Shown here: positions 6,879-15,731 of the stretch, one piece after another
How the letters are laid out: every line of letters begins with the position of its first letter
Numbering within the stretch: position 1 is the stretch's first letter
Notes under the pieces: model-generated
The model's input: only the letters and a program-made list of their open reading frames with translations
Told to the model about the DNA's origin: nothing
Databases searched by the model: none
Translations under genes and position numbers: made by a program
From: Nocardia colli
GTDB taxonomy: Bacteria; Actinomycetota; Actinomycetes; Mycobacteriales; Mycobacteriaceae
Reading direction: 5' to 3'
DNA length: 64,000 nt
NCBI RefSeq assembly: GCF_008704205.1
Contig: NZ_VXLC01000004.1
Coordinates: 930,001-994,000, forward strand

Positions 6879-7574
6879 ATGCGCGGTTCGTTGTGCGCCG
6901 CGGTGGCGTGCGCATTCGTACTGGTCCCGGTCGGTCTGGCCCAGGCGGACACGGCGGTGACGCTCCCGGATGGACACGACCAGTTCACGATTCACGGCGG
7001 TGTCGTCGCCGCGGTCGACCGCACCGGTGAACAGGCAAAGATCTCCGGTTCGATGGCGGCGAGCCCACTTTCGCGCAACGCGTGGGTATCGGGGGTGACG
7101 TCGATTCATCTGACCGTCCCCGCCGGTGTCACGGTCACCGGCGGCCGGATCGAGACCGGCTACCTCGTGGGCTGCCAGGTCGACCTCGGCAGTGCCACGC
7201 ACGCGGACGGCAGCGGCGACACCCCCGGCGACCCGAAACCCGATGCCCCGGACAAGCCGGGCAAGGACGGCGGCGGCAACGACGGTCTCAGCGCGGGCGG
7301 TAACGCCGGCGGCACCGTCAACAAATCGGGCGTCTCGCCCTACGCCGATCCCTCGATGAGCATTCAGCTCGAGCCGGGAAAGGTCGCCACGAAGAAGATC
7401 GAGGACTACTCCTTCACCGGCACCTCCGGCATCACGCAATACGTGAATCACACACTGTCCGTCGAGGGTTGCGCGGGCGCCGCCGAAGCCCGCGCGTACA
7501 CGACGGTCACCGTGCACGACAACGTGATGGACGATTCGGAAACCCTGTGGGGCCAACCCTTCAGCCTCGGCTAG
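6879..7574 (+). CDS. MspA-family porin, copy 2, with Gly/Asp/Pro-rich insert
   Basis: 231 residues in the same layout as copy 1: signal peptide (MRGSLCAAVACAFVLVPVG, cut after AQA), TAVTLPDGHDQFTIHGG, IETGYLVGCQVDLG, and a C-terminus ending GQPFSLG. It differs by a low-complexity insert of about 40 residues (GDTPGDPKPDAPDKPGKDGG and a following GGN-rich run) after the QVDLG strand, which in MspA would be a loop. The ATG at 6879 follows GAGAGGA; an ATG at 6852 would add nine residues and sit 2 bases after the previous stop. It ends with a 4-base overlap with the convergent VOC gene. Confidence 0.85.
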   Translation: MRGSLCAAVACAFVLVPVGLAQADTAVTLPDGHDQFTIHGGVVAAVDRTGEQAKISGSMAASPLSRNAWVSGVTSIHLTVPAGVTVTGGRIETGYLVGCQVDLGSATHADGSGDTPGDPKPDAPDKPGKDGGGNDGLSAGGNAGGTVNKSGVSPYADPSMSIQLEPGKVATKKIEDYSFTGTSGITQYVNHTLSVEGCAGAAEARAYTTVTVHDNVMDDSETLWGQPFSLG

Positions 7575-8200
7575 TGCCCGGCTTCCCAGGCGAAACCGTC
7601 CGGATCGGCGAACGGGCCGATCCCGCTGCCGAGGACGATCCGATGCGACCCGCTGCCCTCGGGGTCGACGCCGGCGTCCTTGGCGGCGGCCTTGCGCCCG
7701 TACAGCGCCAGCTTCACCGACCCGGCCGGCGCCTCGAACTCGACGTACTTGCTGCCGAAGCTCTTGCCCACGGTCAGGCCCCGGTCGACGTAGAACTGCT
7801 TGGTCGCCTTGACGTTGTCGACGCCGAGCAGCACCACGAGATCGTCGACCTTCCGGGTGGCCGGTCCGGTGTCCTTCTTCGCCGACGTCGCGATCTTCCA
7901 GATCGCCCCGTCCGGCGCCTGGACCACGCCGCCGTAGCCCCAGAAGCTCTTCTTGGCCGGCTTCACCGTCGTCGCGCCGGCCTCGATCGCGGTGCCGATC
8001 AGGCTGTCGACGGTGCTCGGCTGCGACACCACGAGGGACAGGATGTAGCCGCGGAATCCGGCGGTCGGGGCCGCGGCGGCGCGGACCCGCAGCTGGTCGC
8101 AGAGGCCGAACGCGGCGGCATAGAAAGCGGTGGCGGCCGCGGGGTCGGGCACCTCCAGGGTGACGGCTTCGATAGCGGTCTGATCAGTGCTGATGTTCAT
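7571..8200 (-). CDS. VOC-superfamily (glyoxalase-like) protein with two domains
   Basis: 209 residues made of two halves of the betaalphabetabetabeta VOC fold: residues about 10-110 (VTLEVPDPAAATAFYAAAFG, then APDGAIWKIAT) and about 120-205 (LLGVDNVKATKQFYVDRGL, then FADPDGFAWEAGH). VOC proteins include glyoxalase I, dioxygenases and antibiotic-binding proteins; metal and substrate cannot be deduced here. It is divergent from the mannosyltransferase gene and converges on the second porin. Function is assigned only at the superfamily level. Confidence 0.8.
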   Translation of the reverse strand: MNISTDQTAIEAVTLEVPDPAAATAFYAAAFGLCDQLRVRAAAAPTAGFRGYILSLVVSQPSTVDSLIGTAIEAGATTVKPAKKSFWGYGGVVQAPDGAIWKIATSAKKDTGPATRKVDDLVVLLGVDNVKATKQFYVDRGLTVGKSFGSKYVEFEAPAGSVKLALYGRKAAAKDAGVDPEGSGSHRIVLGSGIGPFADPDGFAWEAGH

Positions 8201-8398
8201 GGGACCGACGCTATGCGCTGGGTCGTGACCAGCGCTTCTCGATTCCTGATCACCTGTTTCCGGTCTCCGGGTCGGACCGAGAGGGGTCGTGTACGGGGCG
8301 CGGCGCTGGGTATGCCCAGTTGCGGTCGCGCTGGAAAGAGCGCCCGAGCGCCGCTAGCGTGGGGTGGCGCGAACGGAGTCCGATATCTGGGAGTTAGT

Positions 8399-9700
8399 TT
8401 GTCGAGTTCGACCATCGAGAACATCGAAGCATCCTCCGCCGCGCCGAACGATTCGCCGCGCACCATCGCGCCGGCCGTCTGGTGGACGATCGTCCTGGCC
8501 GGAGTCGTCGCGGGCGCGTATTACCTGGTCCAGGTGCTCGAGCATCGGCAGATCATGATGCACCTGATCGACCTGAGCGTCTATCAGATCGCCGGAGACC
8601 GCGTGAGCCATCATGTTTCGGTCTACGACAGTCCGCTGCTCGGCAATACCCGCGGCGTCTGGGAGTTCGTCTACACCCCGTTCGCCGCGCTGCTGTTCGT
8701 TCCGCTGCGCTGGCTGCACGGCGACCTGTACACGTGGGTCGGCGGTCTCGGCAATTTCGTCATGCTCGCCGCATCGTGCTGGGTGGCGCTGTCGATGCTC
8801 GGCTACCGGCGCGACCGGCGGCTGGCCATCGCGGCCGTCGCGATCGCCGGACTGCTGATGTGGTGCGAACCGATCCGGATGACCATGGCGTTCGGGCAGG
8901 TCAATATCTTGCTGCTGTTGATCGTCATCGTGGATATGGCGCTGCCGGATACGTCGCGATGGAAGGGCGTGCTGACGGGTATCGCCGCCGGCATCAAACT
9001 GACGCCCGCGTTCTTCGTGCTCTACCTGCTGGTCACGCGGCGGTATCGAGCCGCGGCGAACGCGGTGGGTGCCCTCGTCGCGACGATGATCATCGGATTC
9101 GCGGTGCTGCCGAAGGATTCGCTGACGTTCTGGGGTGGTGCGTTCATGGACCCGCAACGGGTCGGCGTGCCGGGGAACCTGTCCAACGAATCGTTGCGCG
9201 GCCTGATCGCGCGCCGGGTCGGGGTCGAGGGCGCGCATCAACTGCTCTGGTTGGTCGGGGCGGCCGCGATGGCGGCACTGTGCCTGTACCTCGCGCGGCG
9301 GTTCTCGCAGACCGGACGCGAACTTGCCGCGGTGGTTTGCGTGGGTGTCACCATGACCGCGGTGTCGCCGTTCAGTTGGGTGCACCACTGGGTTTGGCTC
9401 GCACCGCTGCTCATCTATATGGGTGATCTCGCAGTGCGCCGTCGTGGTTTCATCGCGCCGATCGGTTTCCTGCTGACCGCGCTTGTCGTCTCCAGCGGCC
9501 TGCTGACCTTTTACGATCCGACGCTGGTCAGCATCTTCGACTACGCGGATCGGGCCCGGCCGAGCGTGCTCTATCGCAACGCCTACCTCTGGTTGACCAT
9601 GGTGCTGCTCGCGGCCGCCGCTGTAGCGCTGCGCTCGAGTTCGAAGCCAGACGCGGAGCCGGCGGAACATCCGGCGGACGAACGGGTGCGGCAGGTGTGA
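8399..9700 (+). CDS. Polyprenyl-phosphate-mannose-dependent mannosyltransferase-like (DUF2029/GT87)
   Basis: 433 residues with about ten membrane helices. The family pattern is clear: an Asp-containing first extracytoplasmic loop (HLIDLSVYQIAGD), VYTPFAALLFVPLRW, GQVNILLLLIVIVDM and GIAAGIKLTPAFFVLYLL. GT87 enzymes such as PimE add mannose from polyprenyl phosphate to phosphatidylinositol mannosides or lipoarabinomannan on the outer side of the membrane. The TTG at 8399 is chosen because CTGGGAG lies just upstream and no ATG or GTG precedes the first helix. It stands alone; the acceptor is unknown. Confidence 0.8.
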   Translation: MSSSTIENIEASSAAPNDSPRTIAPAVWWTIVLAGVVAGAYYLVQVLEHRQIMMHLIDLSVYQIAGDRVSHHVSVYDSPLLGNTRGVWEFVYTPFAALLFVPLRWLHGDLYTWVGGLGNFVMLAASCWVALSMLGYRRDRRLAIAAVAIAGLLMWCEPIRMTMAFGQVNILLLLIVIVDMALPDTSRWKGVLTGIAAGIKLTPAFFVLYLLVTRRYRAAANAVGALVATMIIGFAVLPKDSLTFWGGAFMDPQRVGVPGNLSNESLRGLIARRVGVEGAHQLLWLVGAAAMAALCLYLARRFSQTGRELAAVVCVGVTMTAVSPFSWVHHWVWLAPLLIYMGDLAVRRRGFIAPIGFLLTALVVSSGLLTFYDPTLVSIFDYADRARPSVLYRNAYLWLTMVLLAAAAVALRSSSKPDAEPAEHPADERVRQV

Positions 9701-9723
9701 TCCTGCCGCTGCCCGGCTTCGGT

Positions 9724-10122
9724 TCAGCGAGCGAACTTCTCGATCGCCGCCGCGGTGACCGGAGTGAAGAAGTTCACCAGGTTGCCGTCCGGGTCGCGGA
9801 ACAGCAGTGAGCGGTTGCCCCACGGCATCGTGGTGGGCTCCTGGACGAAGTCCGGCACGAACTCGGTCAGGTTCCGGTGCACGCGGTCCACGTCGTCGAC
9901 CAGGAATTCGATGATGACGCTGCGGTTGTCGGCCGGGTGCGCCGAGTCGGTCCCGAACAGCGCGACCGTTCGGGTACTGGCGATCGCGAGGGTTGCCGCG
10001 TCGGTCCTGAGTTCGGCGAAGTCCTCGGTGGCCCAGTTCGCCCGCACGCCGGTGACGCGTTCGTAGAAGCCGACAAGGCGGGCGACGTCGCCGGTGATGA
10101 TGCGGATCGAGACGAAGTTCAT
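9724..10122 (-). CDS. VOC-family protein
   Basis: 132 residues forming one glyoxalase/bleomycin-resistance unit: SIRIITGDVARLVGFYERVTG at the start and SLLFRDPDGNLVNFFTPV at the end, the usual PDGN signature. It is divergent from a WYL-domain regulator 90 bases away, which often controls such genes. It could sequester or modify a small toxic compound. Substrate unknown. Confidence 0.82.
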   Translation of the reverse strand: MNFVSIRIITGDVARLVGFYERVTGVRANWATEDFAELRTDAATLAIASTRTVALFGTDSAHPADNRSVIIEFLVDDVDRVHRNLTEFVPDFVQEPTTMPWGNRSLLFRDPDGNLVNFFTPVTAAAIEKFAR

Positions 10123-10151
10123 GGATTCTCTCCTGATCGGTCGGGGCTACT

Positions 10152-10194
10152 GACCGCACGCTACGGTCGATACCGGACAGAAACCGCCCGGTAT
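10152..10194. promoter_or_regulatory. Candidate operators between the VOC and WYL genes
   Basis: Two inverted repeats lie in the 90-base divergent spacer: GACCG/CGGTC (10152-10168) and ATACCGG/CCGGTAT (10170-10194). The second overlaps the region before the WYL gene start and is the better candidate. Confidence 0.4.
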
Positions 10195-10212
10195 TCGCGA
10201 GAGACTTTCACC

Positions 10213-11193
10213 ATGCCTCGACCGATCGCCCGCGTGCTCACCCTGCTGGAACTCCTGCAAGCGGGCGGCACCCGAACCGTCGCCGAACTGGCCGGCCGCC
10301 TCGACGTCGACGAACGCACTGTGCGCCGATACGTCGATCACCTCCTCGACCTCGACGTCCCCGTCGAATCGGTGCGCGGACGTTACGGCGGCTATCGGCT
10401 CGCCCCTGGTTACCGCATGCCGCCGCTCATGCTGAGCGATGACGAAGCGCTGGCCGTCTTGCTCGGCTTGGTCGCGGGTCGGCGAGCCGGATTGCTGACG
10501 ACCACGGGCGCGGCGAGCGAAACGGCAGCAGCCAAGATCCGCCGGGTGCTGCCGGACCGGCTCGGCCGCAAACTCGACGCGGTCCTCGACACCCTCGCCT
10601 TCACCGCACCGCCCGGTGCGTCGGCGGCTCCGGAAACCACAGTCCTGCTCACGATCGCCGACGCCGTACGCCGGCACTGGCCGATCTCCATCCGATACAC
10701 CGCCGCCGACGGCCGCCGCAGCGAACGCACCCTGCACCCGTACGGGCTGGTCGCCCACTCCGGCAGGTGGTATGTGACGGGCGCGGACCCGGCGATCAGC
10801 GAAGACCGAACCCTCCGATTGGACCGCATCACCGAAGCCCGGACCTTGCCCGGCTCCTTCGACCCACCAACCGGATTCGATCCGGCGCAACGCCTCCTCA
10901 CCGGCCTCGCCACCGCTCCCTATCGATACGAGGTGACCCTTCGAATCCAAGGGACAACCGAGCAGATCCGCACCCGGCTTCCGGCTTCTATCGCGACCGT
11001 GACGGAGCCACCGTCCGTGCGCGGAGCACCGCCTTGGTCGCACGTCGAACTGCGCGCCGAACGCCTCGACTGGCTCCCCGCCGTACTCGCCTCCCTCGAC
11101 CTACCCTTCGTCATCGAACAACCAGCCGAACTCCGCCCCCTGGTCATCGCCTTCGCCAACCGGCTGATGACCTCCGCCCGCCGAACCCCCTGA
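10213..11193 (+). CDS. HTH-WYL domain transcriptional regulator (YafY/PafC type)
   Basis: 326 residues. The N-terminus is a DeoR-like helix-turn-helix (RVLTLLELLQAGGTRTVAELA, then DERTVRRYVDHLL). A central WYL domain (ISIRYTAADGRRSERTLHPY, then HSGRWYVTG) and a C-terminal WCX-like extension follow. WYL domains sense nucleic acids or small ligands and occur in regulators of DNA-damage and defence genes. It is divergent from the VOC gene, its likely target along with itself. No strong ribosome site is visible before ATG 10213. Confidence 0.88.
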   Translation: MPRPIARVLTLLELLQAGGTRTVAELAGRLDVDERTVRRYVDHLLDLDVPVESVRGRYGGYRLAPGYRMPPLMLSDDEALAVLLGLVAGRRAGLLTTTGAASETAAAKIRRVLPDRLGRKLDAVLDTLAFTAPPGASAAPETTVLLTIADAVRRHWPISIRYTAADGRRSERTLHPYGLVAHSGRWYVTGADPAISEDRTLRLDRITEARTLPGSFDPPTGFDPAQRLLTGLATAPYRYEVTLRIQGTTEQIRTRLPASIATVTEPPSVRGAPPWSHVELRAERLDWLPAVLASLDLPFVIEQPAELRPLVIAFANRLMTSARRTP

Positions 11194-11198
11194 CCGAC

Positions 11199-12914
11199 TC
11201 AGGCACTCGCCGCGGGTGCCATGGCGATGCCCCAGAAATCGGCGTATCGCCCTGCGCGGTGCAGGAGTTCGGCATGGGTGCCCTGTTCCACGATTCGGCC
11301 GGCGTCGAGGAAGACGATGTGGTCGGCGCGGTGGACGGTGCGCAGGCGGTGGGCGACCATGACCACGGTGCGGCCGGCCATCAGGCGTTCGATGCCCTCG
11401 TGCACGGCCGCCTGGTTCACCGGGTCCAGGGCGGAGGTCACCTCGTCGAGCAGGACGATGGGGGAGTTCTTCAGGAGCGCTCGGGCGATCGAAACACGTT
11501 GGCGCTCACCGCCGGACAGGAGCGCGCCGCCCTCGCCGACGTTGGTCGACCAGCCGCCGGGCAGGCGGTCGATCACCTCGTCCAGGCGTGCCGCGGTAGC
11601 GGCCGCGCGGACCTCGGCGTCGTCGGCGCCGGGACGGCCGAGGCGGATGTTCTCCTCGATGGTGCCGTCGAAGAGGTAGACGTCCTGGAAGACGATGGCG
11701 ATCTGCCGCATCAGCGTTTCGGTGCTGATCGCGCGGACGTCGGCGCCGCCCACGCGCACCACGCCCGCGTCTACGTCGTAGAACCGTGCGAGCAGTTGCA
11801 GCAGCGTGCTCTTTCCCGCACCCGACGGGCCGACGACGGCGAGCCGCTGTCCCTCCGGCACGGACAGCGACAGGTCGTCGATCAACGTGCGACCGTTCTG
11901 CCGGAAGGTGACGGACTCGAACGCCAGCTCACCGTTGACCGGCCGGATCGGTTCGCGCGGTTCCGGCAGCGGCTCGGTGCGCAGTACCGCGTCGAGCCGG
12001 GCCAGCTCGGACCGCGCGCCGCGCAGCTTGCCGCCGATATCCGACAGGGAAAGCAGCGGGTCGGCGCAGCGGGCGGTGAGCACCAGGATGGCCAAAACCT
12101 CTGCCGCGCCGATGTTTCCGCCGAGCGCGAGATACGCGCCGAGGGTGAGCAGCGCGGTGAACATCGCCTGCACGGTCAGCGTCAGGCCGACCACCCCGGG
12201 CAACGCCGAGAGCGTCGAACGACGAGCCGCGCGCTGAGCTTCCCGCAACGAGTCGTCGAGCAGCTCGAAACGCTCGCCCGTCCGGCCACCCGCCCGCAGC
12301 ACCGGCTGCGCCTGCAAATACTCGATGACCCGTCCCGACGACTCACGACTCCGCTCGGCACTCTCCGCATCGGCGGCGGCCATCGATCGTCCCGTCCAAA
12401 TCTGCACTGCCGCAACGATCGGCGCGGCGACCAGCGCCGCCAACCCGAGCTGCCAATTGAAGGCGAACATCACCGCGATGATCGTCAGCGGCGTCACGCA
12501 CGCCGAGATGAACGGCGCGAGCAGATGCGCCGCCACGCTCATCGCTTGCAGCAGACCACGACTGGCCATGACGGACACCTCGCCGACCCGATCGGCGCTG
12601 TACCACCCGATCGGCAAGCGGGCCAGATGATCACCGAGCCGGTGATACATCCCGCGCAACATCGTTGCCCCGACCCGGAATCCGGACAGATCACTGCGAT
12701 AGCGCAGCACCGCGTACACCGCGACCGCCGCCGCGAACGCGATCAGCCACGGCCGCGCATTCCCGGGATCGCTCCCGAGCAGTTCGCGCAGCACGGGAAC
12801 CAGCAGCGCGTAGGACAAACCCTCCGCCACCGCGGTGGTCGTCATCAGGGCCATGGTGCGGCGCATCGTCCGGGCATACTCGGGTCCCAGGATCTGCAAC
12901 AGCATTCGAATCAT
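11199..12914 (-). CDS. ABC transporter, fused permease/ATPase, second subunit (YbtQ/IrtB-like)
   Basis: 571 residues: six-helix type IV (exporter-fold) membrane domain, residues 1-310, then an ATPase with Walker A GPSGAGKST, signature LLSGGERQRVSIARALL and Walker B IVLLDEVTSALD. RLPIGWYSADRVGEVS in the membrane domain matches the YbtPQ/IrtAB group, which has exporter architecture but imports ferri-siderophores. Its start overlaps the stop of the partner gene by 4 bases, so the pair is translationally coupled and probably heterodimeric. Siderophore import is inferred from similarity; no iron-box was found. Confidence 0.8.
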   Translation of the reverse strand: MIRMLLQILGPEYARTMRRTMALMTTTAVAEGLSYALLVPVLRELLGSDPGNARPWLIAFAAAVAVYAVLRYRSDLSGFRVGATMLRGMYHRLGDHLARLPIGWYSADRVGEVSVMASRGLLQAMSVAAHLLAPFISACVTPLTIIAVMFAFNWQLGLAALVAAPIVAAVQIWTGRSMAAADAESAERSRESSGRVIEYLQAQPVLRAGGRTGERFELLDDSLREAQRAARRSTLSALPGVVGLTLTVQAMFTALLTLGAYLALGGNIGAAEVLAILVLTARCADPLLSLSDIGGKLRGARSELARLDAVLRTEPLPEPREPIRPVNGELAFESVTFRQNGRTLIDDLSLSVPEGQRLAVVGPSGAGKSTLLQLLARFYDVDAGVVRVGGADVRAISTETLMRQIAIVFQDVYLFDGTIEENIRLGRPGADDAEVRAAATAARLDEVIDRLPGGWSTNVGEGGALLSGGERQRVSIARALLKNSPIVLLDEVTSALDPVNQAAVHEGIERLMAGRTVVMVAHRLRTVHRADHIVFLDAGRIVEQGTHAELLHRAGRYADFWGIAMAPAASA

Positions 12915-14743
12915 CGGAGCTCGTCTCCTTGCCGCACCTGCGGGTCGATCTCGTCGCTGATCGCGCCCTGGTGCGATCGCCAGAATTCCGCGAACTTGCC
13001 GTTCTGCGTGAGCAATTCGGCGGGCCGTCCCTGCTCTACGATCGCTCCGTCGTCCAGCACCACCACGGTGTCCGCATCGGCGACCGTCTCCAGGCGATGC
13101 GCGATGACCAGAATGGTCCGATCACCGGACAGCGTCGAAAGGGCCGCGCGCACCGCGTGTTCGGTCTGCGGGTCGGCGAAGGCGGTCGCTTCGTCCAGCA
13201 CCAGTACCGGCGCGGCCGCGAGTAGCGCGCGGGCGATCGAAATGCGTTGCGCCTCACCGCCGGACAGCTTGACATCGACGCCGATCACCGAGTCGTAGCC
13301 ACGTGGCAGCTCCAGAATCCGATCATGGATGTTCGCCAAGCGGGCTGTCCGCATCACCTCTGCGAGATCGGCGTGCGGCACCGCCAGCGCGATGTTGTCC
13401 GCGATCGATGCGCGCAGCAGTCGAACATCCTGGAAGACAAAGGAAACCGTCCGATAGAGATCGACGCTGCTCAGCTCGCGCAGATCGACCCCGCCCAGCA
13501 CGACCGAGCCGTGGGTCGGATCGAAGAATCGCGGCAACAGCTGCACCAGTGTGGATTTCCCGCTCCCGGAAGGCCCGACGAGCGCGGTGACCGTCCCCGG
13601 TTCGAGCACCAGATCGATCCCGCGCAGCACCTCGTGGTCGGCGGCGTAACCGAATCGAACGCCGCGCAGCTCCACCCGATGTCCCTGCGGCGCAACCGGA
13701 TGCGCAGGTTCCGGCAGGGGCGGCACGGCAAGCACGTCCTTCATCCGGCCGACCGCGCGTCCGGCGGCCTGCATATCGTCGAACCCGTGACCGAGCGCCG
13801 CCACCGGCGCGGTCAACCCCAGCCCGAGCAGCAGGAAGGGGAGCAGATCCGCCGGGGCCAGCGAACCGTTCGTGATCAGCGTCGTACCGCCGATCAACAG
13901 GACCAGCAACACGAACGGCGGCGACAACGCCAACTGCATCCCCGCGGCGATCGCCGAGACGCCGCGCACCCACTGCAGGAAGGCGTCGACGAAATCATCT
14001 GCGGCCGTGCGGAATTTACCGTGCGCCCGCCCGGAACCGCCGAACGCCTTGACCACCGAGATGCCCTGCACGAACTCCACCACCGAACTGGCGATCCGTC
14101 CCATGGCGGTATCGAACTCCGCCTGCTCGCGCTGCCGGGCCGGCGTCATCATCAGCGGGACCAGCGCTATCGCCAGCACCACCGGTATCAGCGCGACCAA
14201 CGTGAGCCGCCAGTCGATGGTGAACAGGTAGATCAACGCGACCAGCGGCACCACGAACGCGGAAACCAGCTCACCGGGGGCATGCGCGATAAATGGATGC
14301 ACGGCGCTGACGTCCTCGCCGACCACCTTCGCCAACTCACCGGTCCGGCGCTGGGCGAACCAGCCGATCGGCACCCGCCCCAACTGCTGCGCCAGCCGCC
14401 GGCGAAACGACAGCTGCACCTGGTTGTCGACGATGTGCCCGATCCCGGCGGACGCGGCGGTGAACACCAGTCGCACGAACATGCCTACCGCACCCGCGAT
14501 CACCACCACCCACACGTGCCGGTGATCGATCGGCCCGGGCGACAACAGAATTCGCCCCAGTTCGACCGCTGCGAGCAGCGGCGCGAGACCCGCGAGGGCG
14601 CCGATCACCTGGGTGAGGATCACCGCGGCGAAACTCGGTGCGTGCGGCCGCAGCAAACCCGAAAGGTGCTGTCCCGCCGCGGAATCAGGGCGGGGTGCCG
14701 GTGCGGTCTGCACCCTCGCCTCCGCAAGGTCGATCGCGGTCAT
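12911..14743 (-). CDS. ABC transporter, fused permease/ATPase, first subunit (YbtP/IrtA-like)
   Basis: 610 residues: membrane domain about 30-340, ATPase about 360-590 with GPSGSGKST, LSGGEAQRISIARALL and LVLDEATAFAD. The loop segments VPIGWFAQRRTGELAKVVGE and AVHPFIAHAPGELVSAFVV are characteristic of YbtP/IrtA-like siderophore importers. Mycobacterial IrtA carries an N-terminal SIP flavin-reductase domain; it is absent here, so reduction of the ferric cargo would need a separate protein. ATG 14743 with GGGAGAGCG before it. First gene of the two-gene operon. Confidence 0.8.
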   Translation of the reverse strand: MTAIDLAEARVQTAPAPRPDSAAGQHLSGLLRPHAPSFAAVILTQVIGALAGLAPLLAAVELGRILLSPGPIDHRHVWVVVIAGAVGMFVRLVFTAASAGIGHIVDNQVQLSFRRRLAQQLGRVPIGWFAQRRTGELAKVVGEDVSAVHPFIAHAPGELVSAFVVPLVALIYLFTIDWRLTLVALIPVVLAIALVPLMMTPARQREQAEFDTAMGRIASSVVEFVQGISVVKAFGGSGRAHGKFRTAADDFVDAFLQWVRGVSAIAAGMQLALSPPFVLLVLLIGGTTLITNGSLAPADLLPFLLLGLGLTAPVAALGHGFDDMQAAGRAVGRMKDVLAVPPLPEPAHPVAPQGHRVELRGVRFGYAADHEVLRGIDLVLEPGTVTALVGPSGSGKSTLVQLLPRFFDPTHGSVVLGGVDLRELSSVDLYRTVSFVFQDVRLLRASIADNIALAVPHADLAEVMRTARLANIHDRILELPRGYDSVIGVDVKLSGGEAQRISIARALLAAAPVLVLDEATAFADPQTEHAVRAALSTLSGDRTILVIAHRLETVADADTVVVLDDGAIVEQGRPAELLTQNGKFAEFWRSHQGAISDEIDPQVRQGDELR

Positions 14744-14764
14744 CGCTCTCCCGTTCACAGTTTT

Positions 14765-14787
14765 AGTACGCGTATAAATAATGTACC
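14765..14787 (-). promoter_or_regulatory. AT-rich promoter region of the ABC operon
   Basis: The only AT-rich patch in the divergent spacer, containing TATAAATAAT on the plus strand, bounded by AGTAC and GTACCT, an imperfect inverted repeat. Probably promoter plus operator. It does not resemble an IdeR/DtxR box. Confidence 0.3.
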
Positions 14788-14878
14788 TCGAGCATCCCCG
14801 ACGGGCCATAGACCGATCGACCCCAGCGGACCGGCACCGAAACTTTGCTAATTTGCCTGCAAGGGAAGGGAGTCTCCG

Positions 14879-15625
14879 TTGACCGATCCAGACCGCCGGC
14901 GCATCGATCACGAGGAACGCGCAGTAGTCGAGCGCCTGATTCAGCAGGGCGCCGAGGCGGGCGCCGGCACGGCCTATGGCCCGCACCCGGACCAGGTGCT
15001 GGAGGTCTTCGGCGAAACCGGGCCGGCCGTGGTCTTCATCCACGGCGGCTACTTCCGGCCTGCCATCGATCGGACCCATGCCCGGCCGCTCGCCCGCGCG
15101 CTGGCCAGGGCGGGCGTGCGGGTGGTGTTGCTCGAATACCGGCGGATACCGGGCGATCCGCAGGCAACGATCGACGACCTGGACCGGTTCGAGAGCCAAC
15201 TGACCGAGCCGGTCCTCTGGGCCGGCCACTCCGCCGGCGGAATGCTGGCACTGACCCGGGCCTACCGGAGACCGGCCGCGATCCTCGCCCTCGCACCGGT
15301 AGCCGACCTCACCCGCGCCTCCCGGCTGCATCTCGGGGACGGCGCGGTCACCGCATGGATGGGCGGAACCCCCGAGCAGCACCCGAGCCGATACGCGGAC
15401 CTGGATCCCCAACGCCGACTGCCGCCGAACCCACCCGATGTCCTCCTGGTGCACGGCACCGACGACCAGACCGTCCCGGTCGCGCTGAGCCAGGACAGCC
15501 CAGCCGATGCACTGGTCCTACCGCACACCCACCACTTCGACCTCATCGATCCCGAGTCCGAAAGATGGCCCCGGATACTGGAATTGGTGCGTTCGGCGGC
15601 AGGCCGTCTGCGCGACGCGGACTGA
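14879..15625 (+). CDS. Alpha/beta hydrolase (HGG-motif esterase)
   Basis: 248 residues, no signal peptide. The alpha/beta-hydrolase elements are complete: oxyanion-hole FIHGGYFRP, nucleophile GHSAGG, acid in VHGTDDQTVP and histidine in HTHHFDL. The HGGxW-like hole and short length resemble carboxylesterases and kynurenine-formamidase-like enzymes. TTG 14879 is chosen, with GGGAAGGGAG 8 bases upstream. It is divergent from the siderophore-importer-like ABC pair, so a role in hydrolysing an imported ester is possible but unproven. Confidence 0.78.
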   Translation: MTDPDRRRIDHEERAVVERLIQQGAEAGAGTAYGPHPDQVLEVFGETGPAVVFIHGGYFRPAIDRTHARPLARALARAGVRVVLLEYRRIPGDPQATIDDLDRFESQLTEPVLWAGHSAGGMLALTRAYRRPAAILALAPVADLTRASRLHLGDGAVTAWMGGTPEQHPSRYADLDPQRRLPPNPPDVLLVHGTDDQTVPVALSQDSPADALVLPHTHHFDLIDPESERWPRILELVRSAAGRLRDAD

Positions 15626-15731
15626 GTCCCGGCCGAGCCGGGCGCAACGCTGGTCACTGCCGGTTCGCCGGCCCGTAGCCGGCGTGAAATACGGTGTCCT
15701 CGGAACGTACGAACGCGACGCAGGGAGACAC

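Noticed and set aside
7469..8398. Long plus-strand open frame extending upstream of the mannosyltransferase
   Set aside because: It overlaps the VOC gene on the opposite strand and its translation is a low-complexity R/G-rich shadow; the true start is TTG 8399 with a ribosome site.
8354..10159. 600-codon minus-strand open frame across the mannosyltransferase gene
   Set aside because: Arg/His/Pro-rich shadow typical of GC-rich antisense frames; the sense strand encodes a clear membrane protein.
14744..14878. IdeR/DtxR iron box upstream of the siderophore-importer-like ABC pair
   Set aside because: No sequence close to the TTAGGTTAGGCTAACCTAA consensus is present in the spacer.
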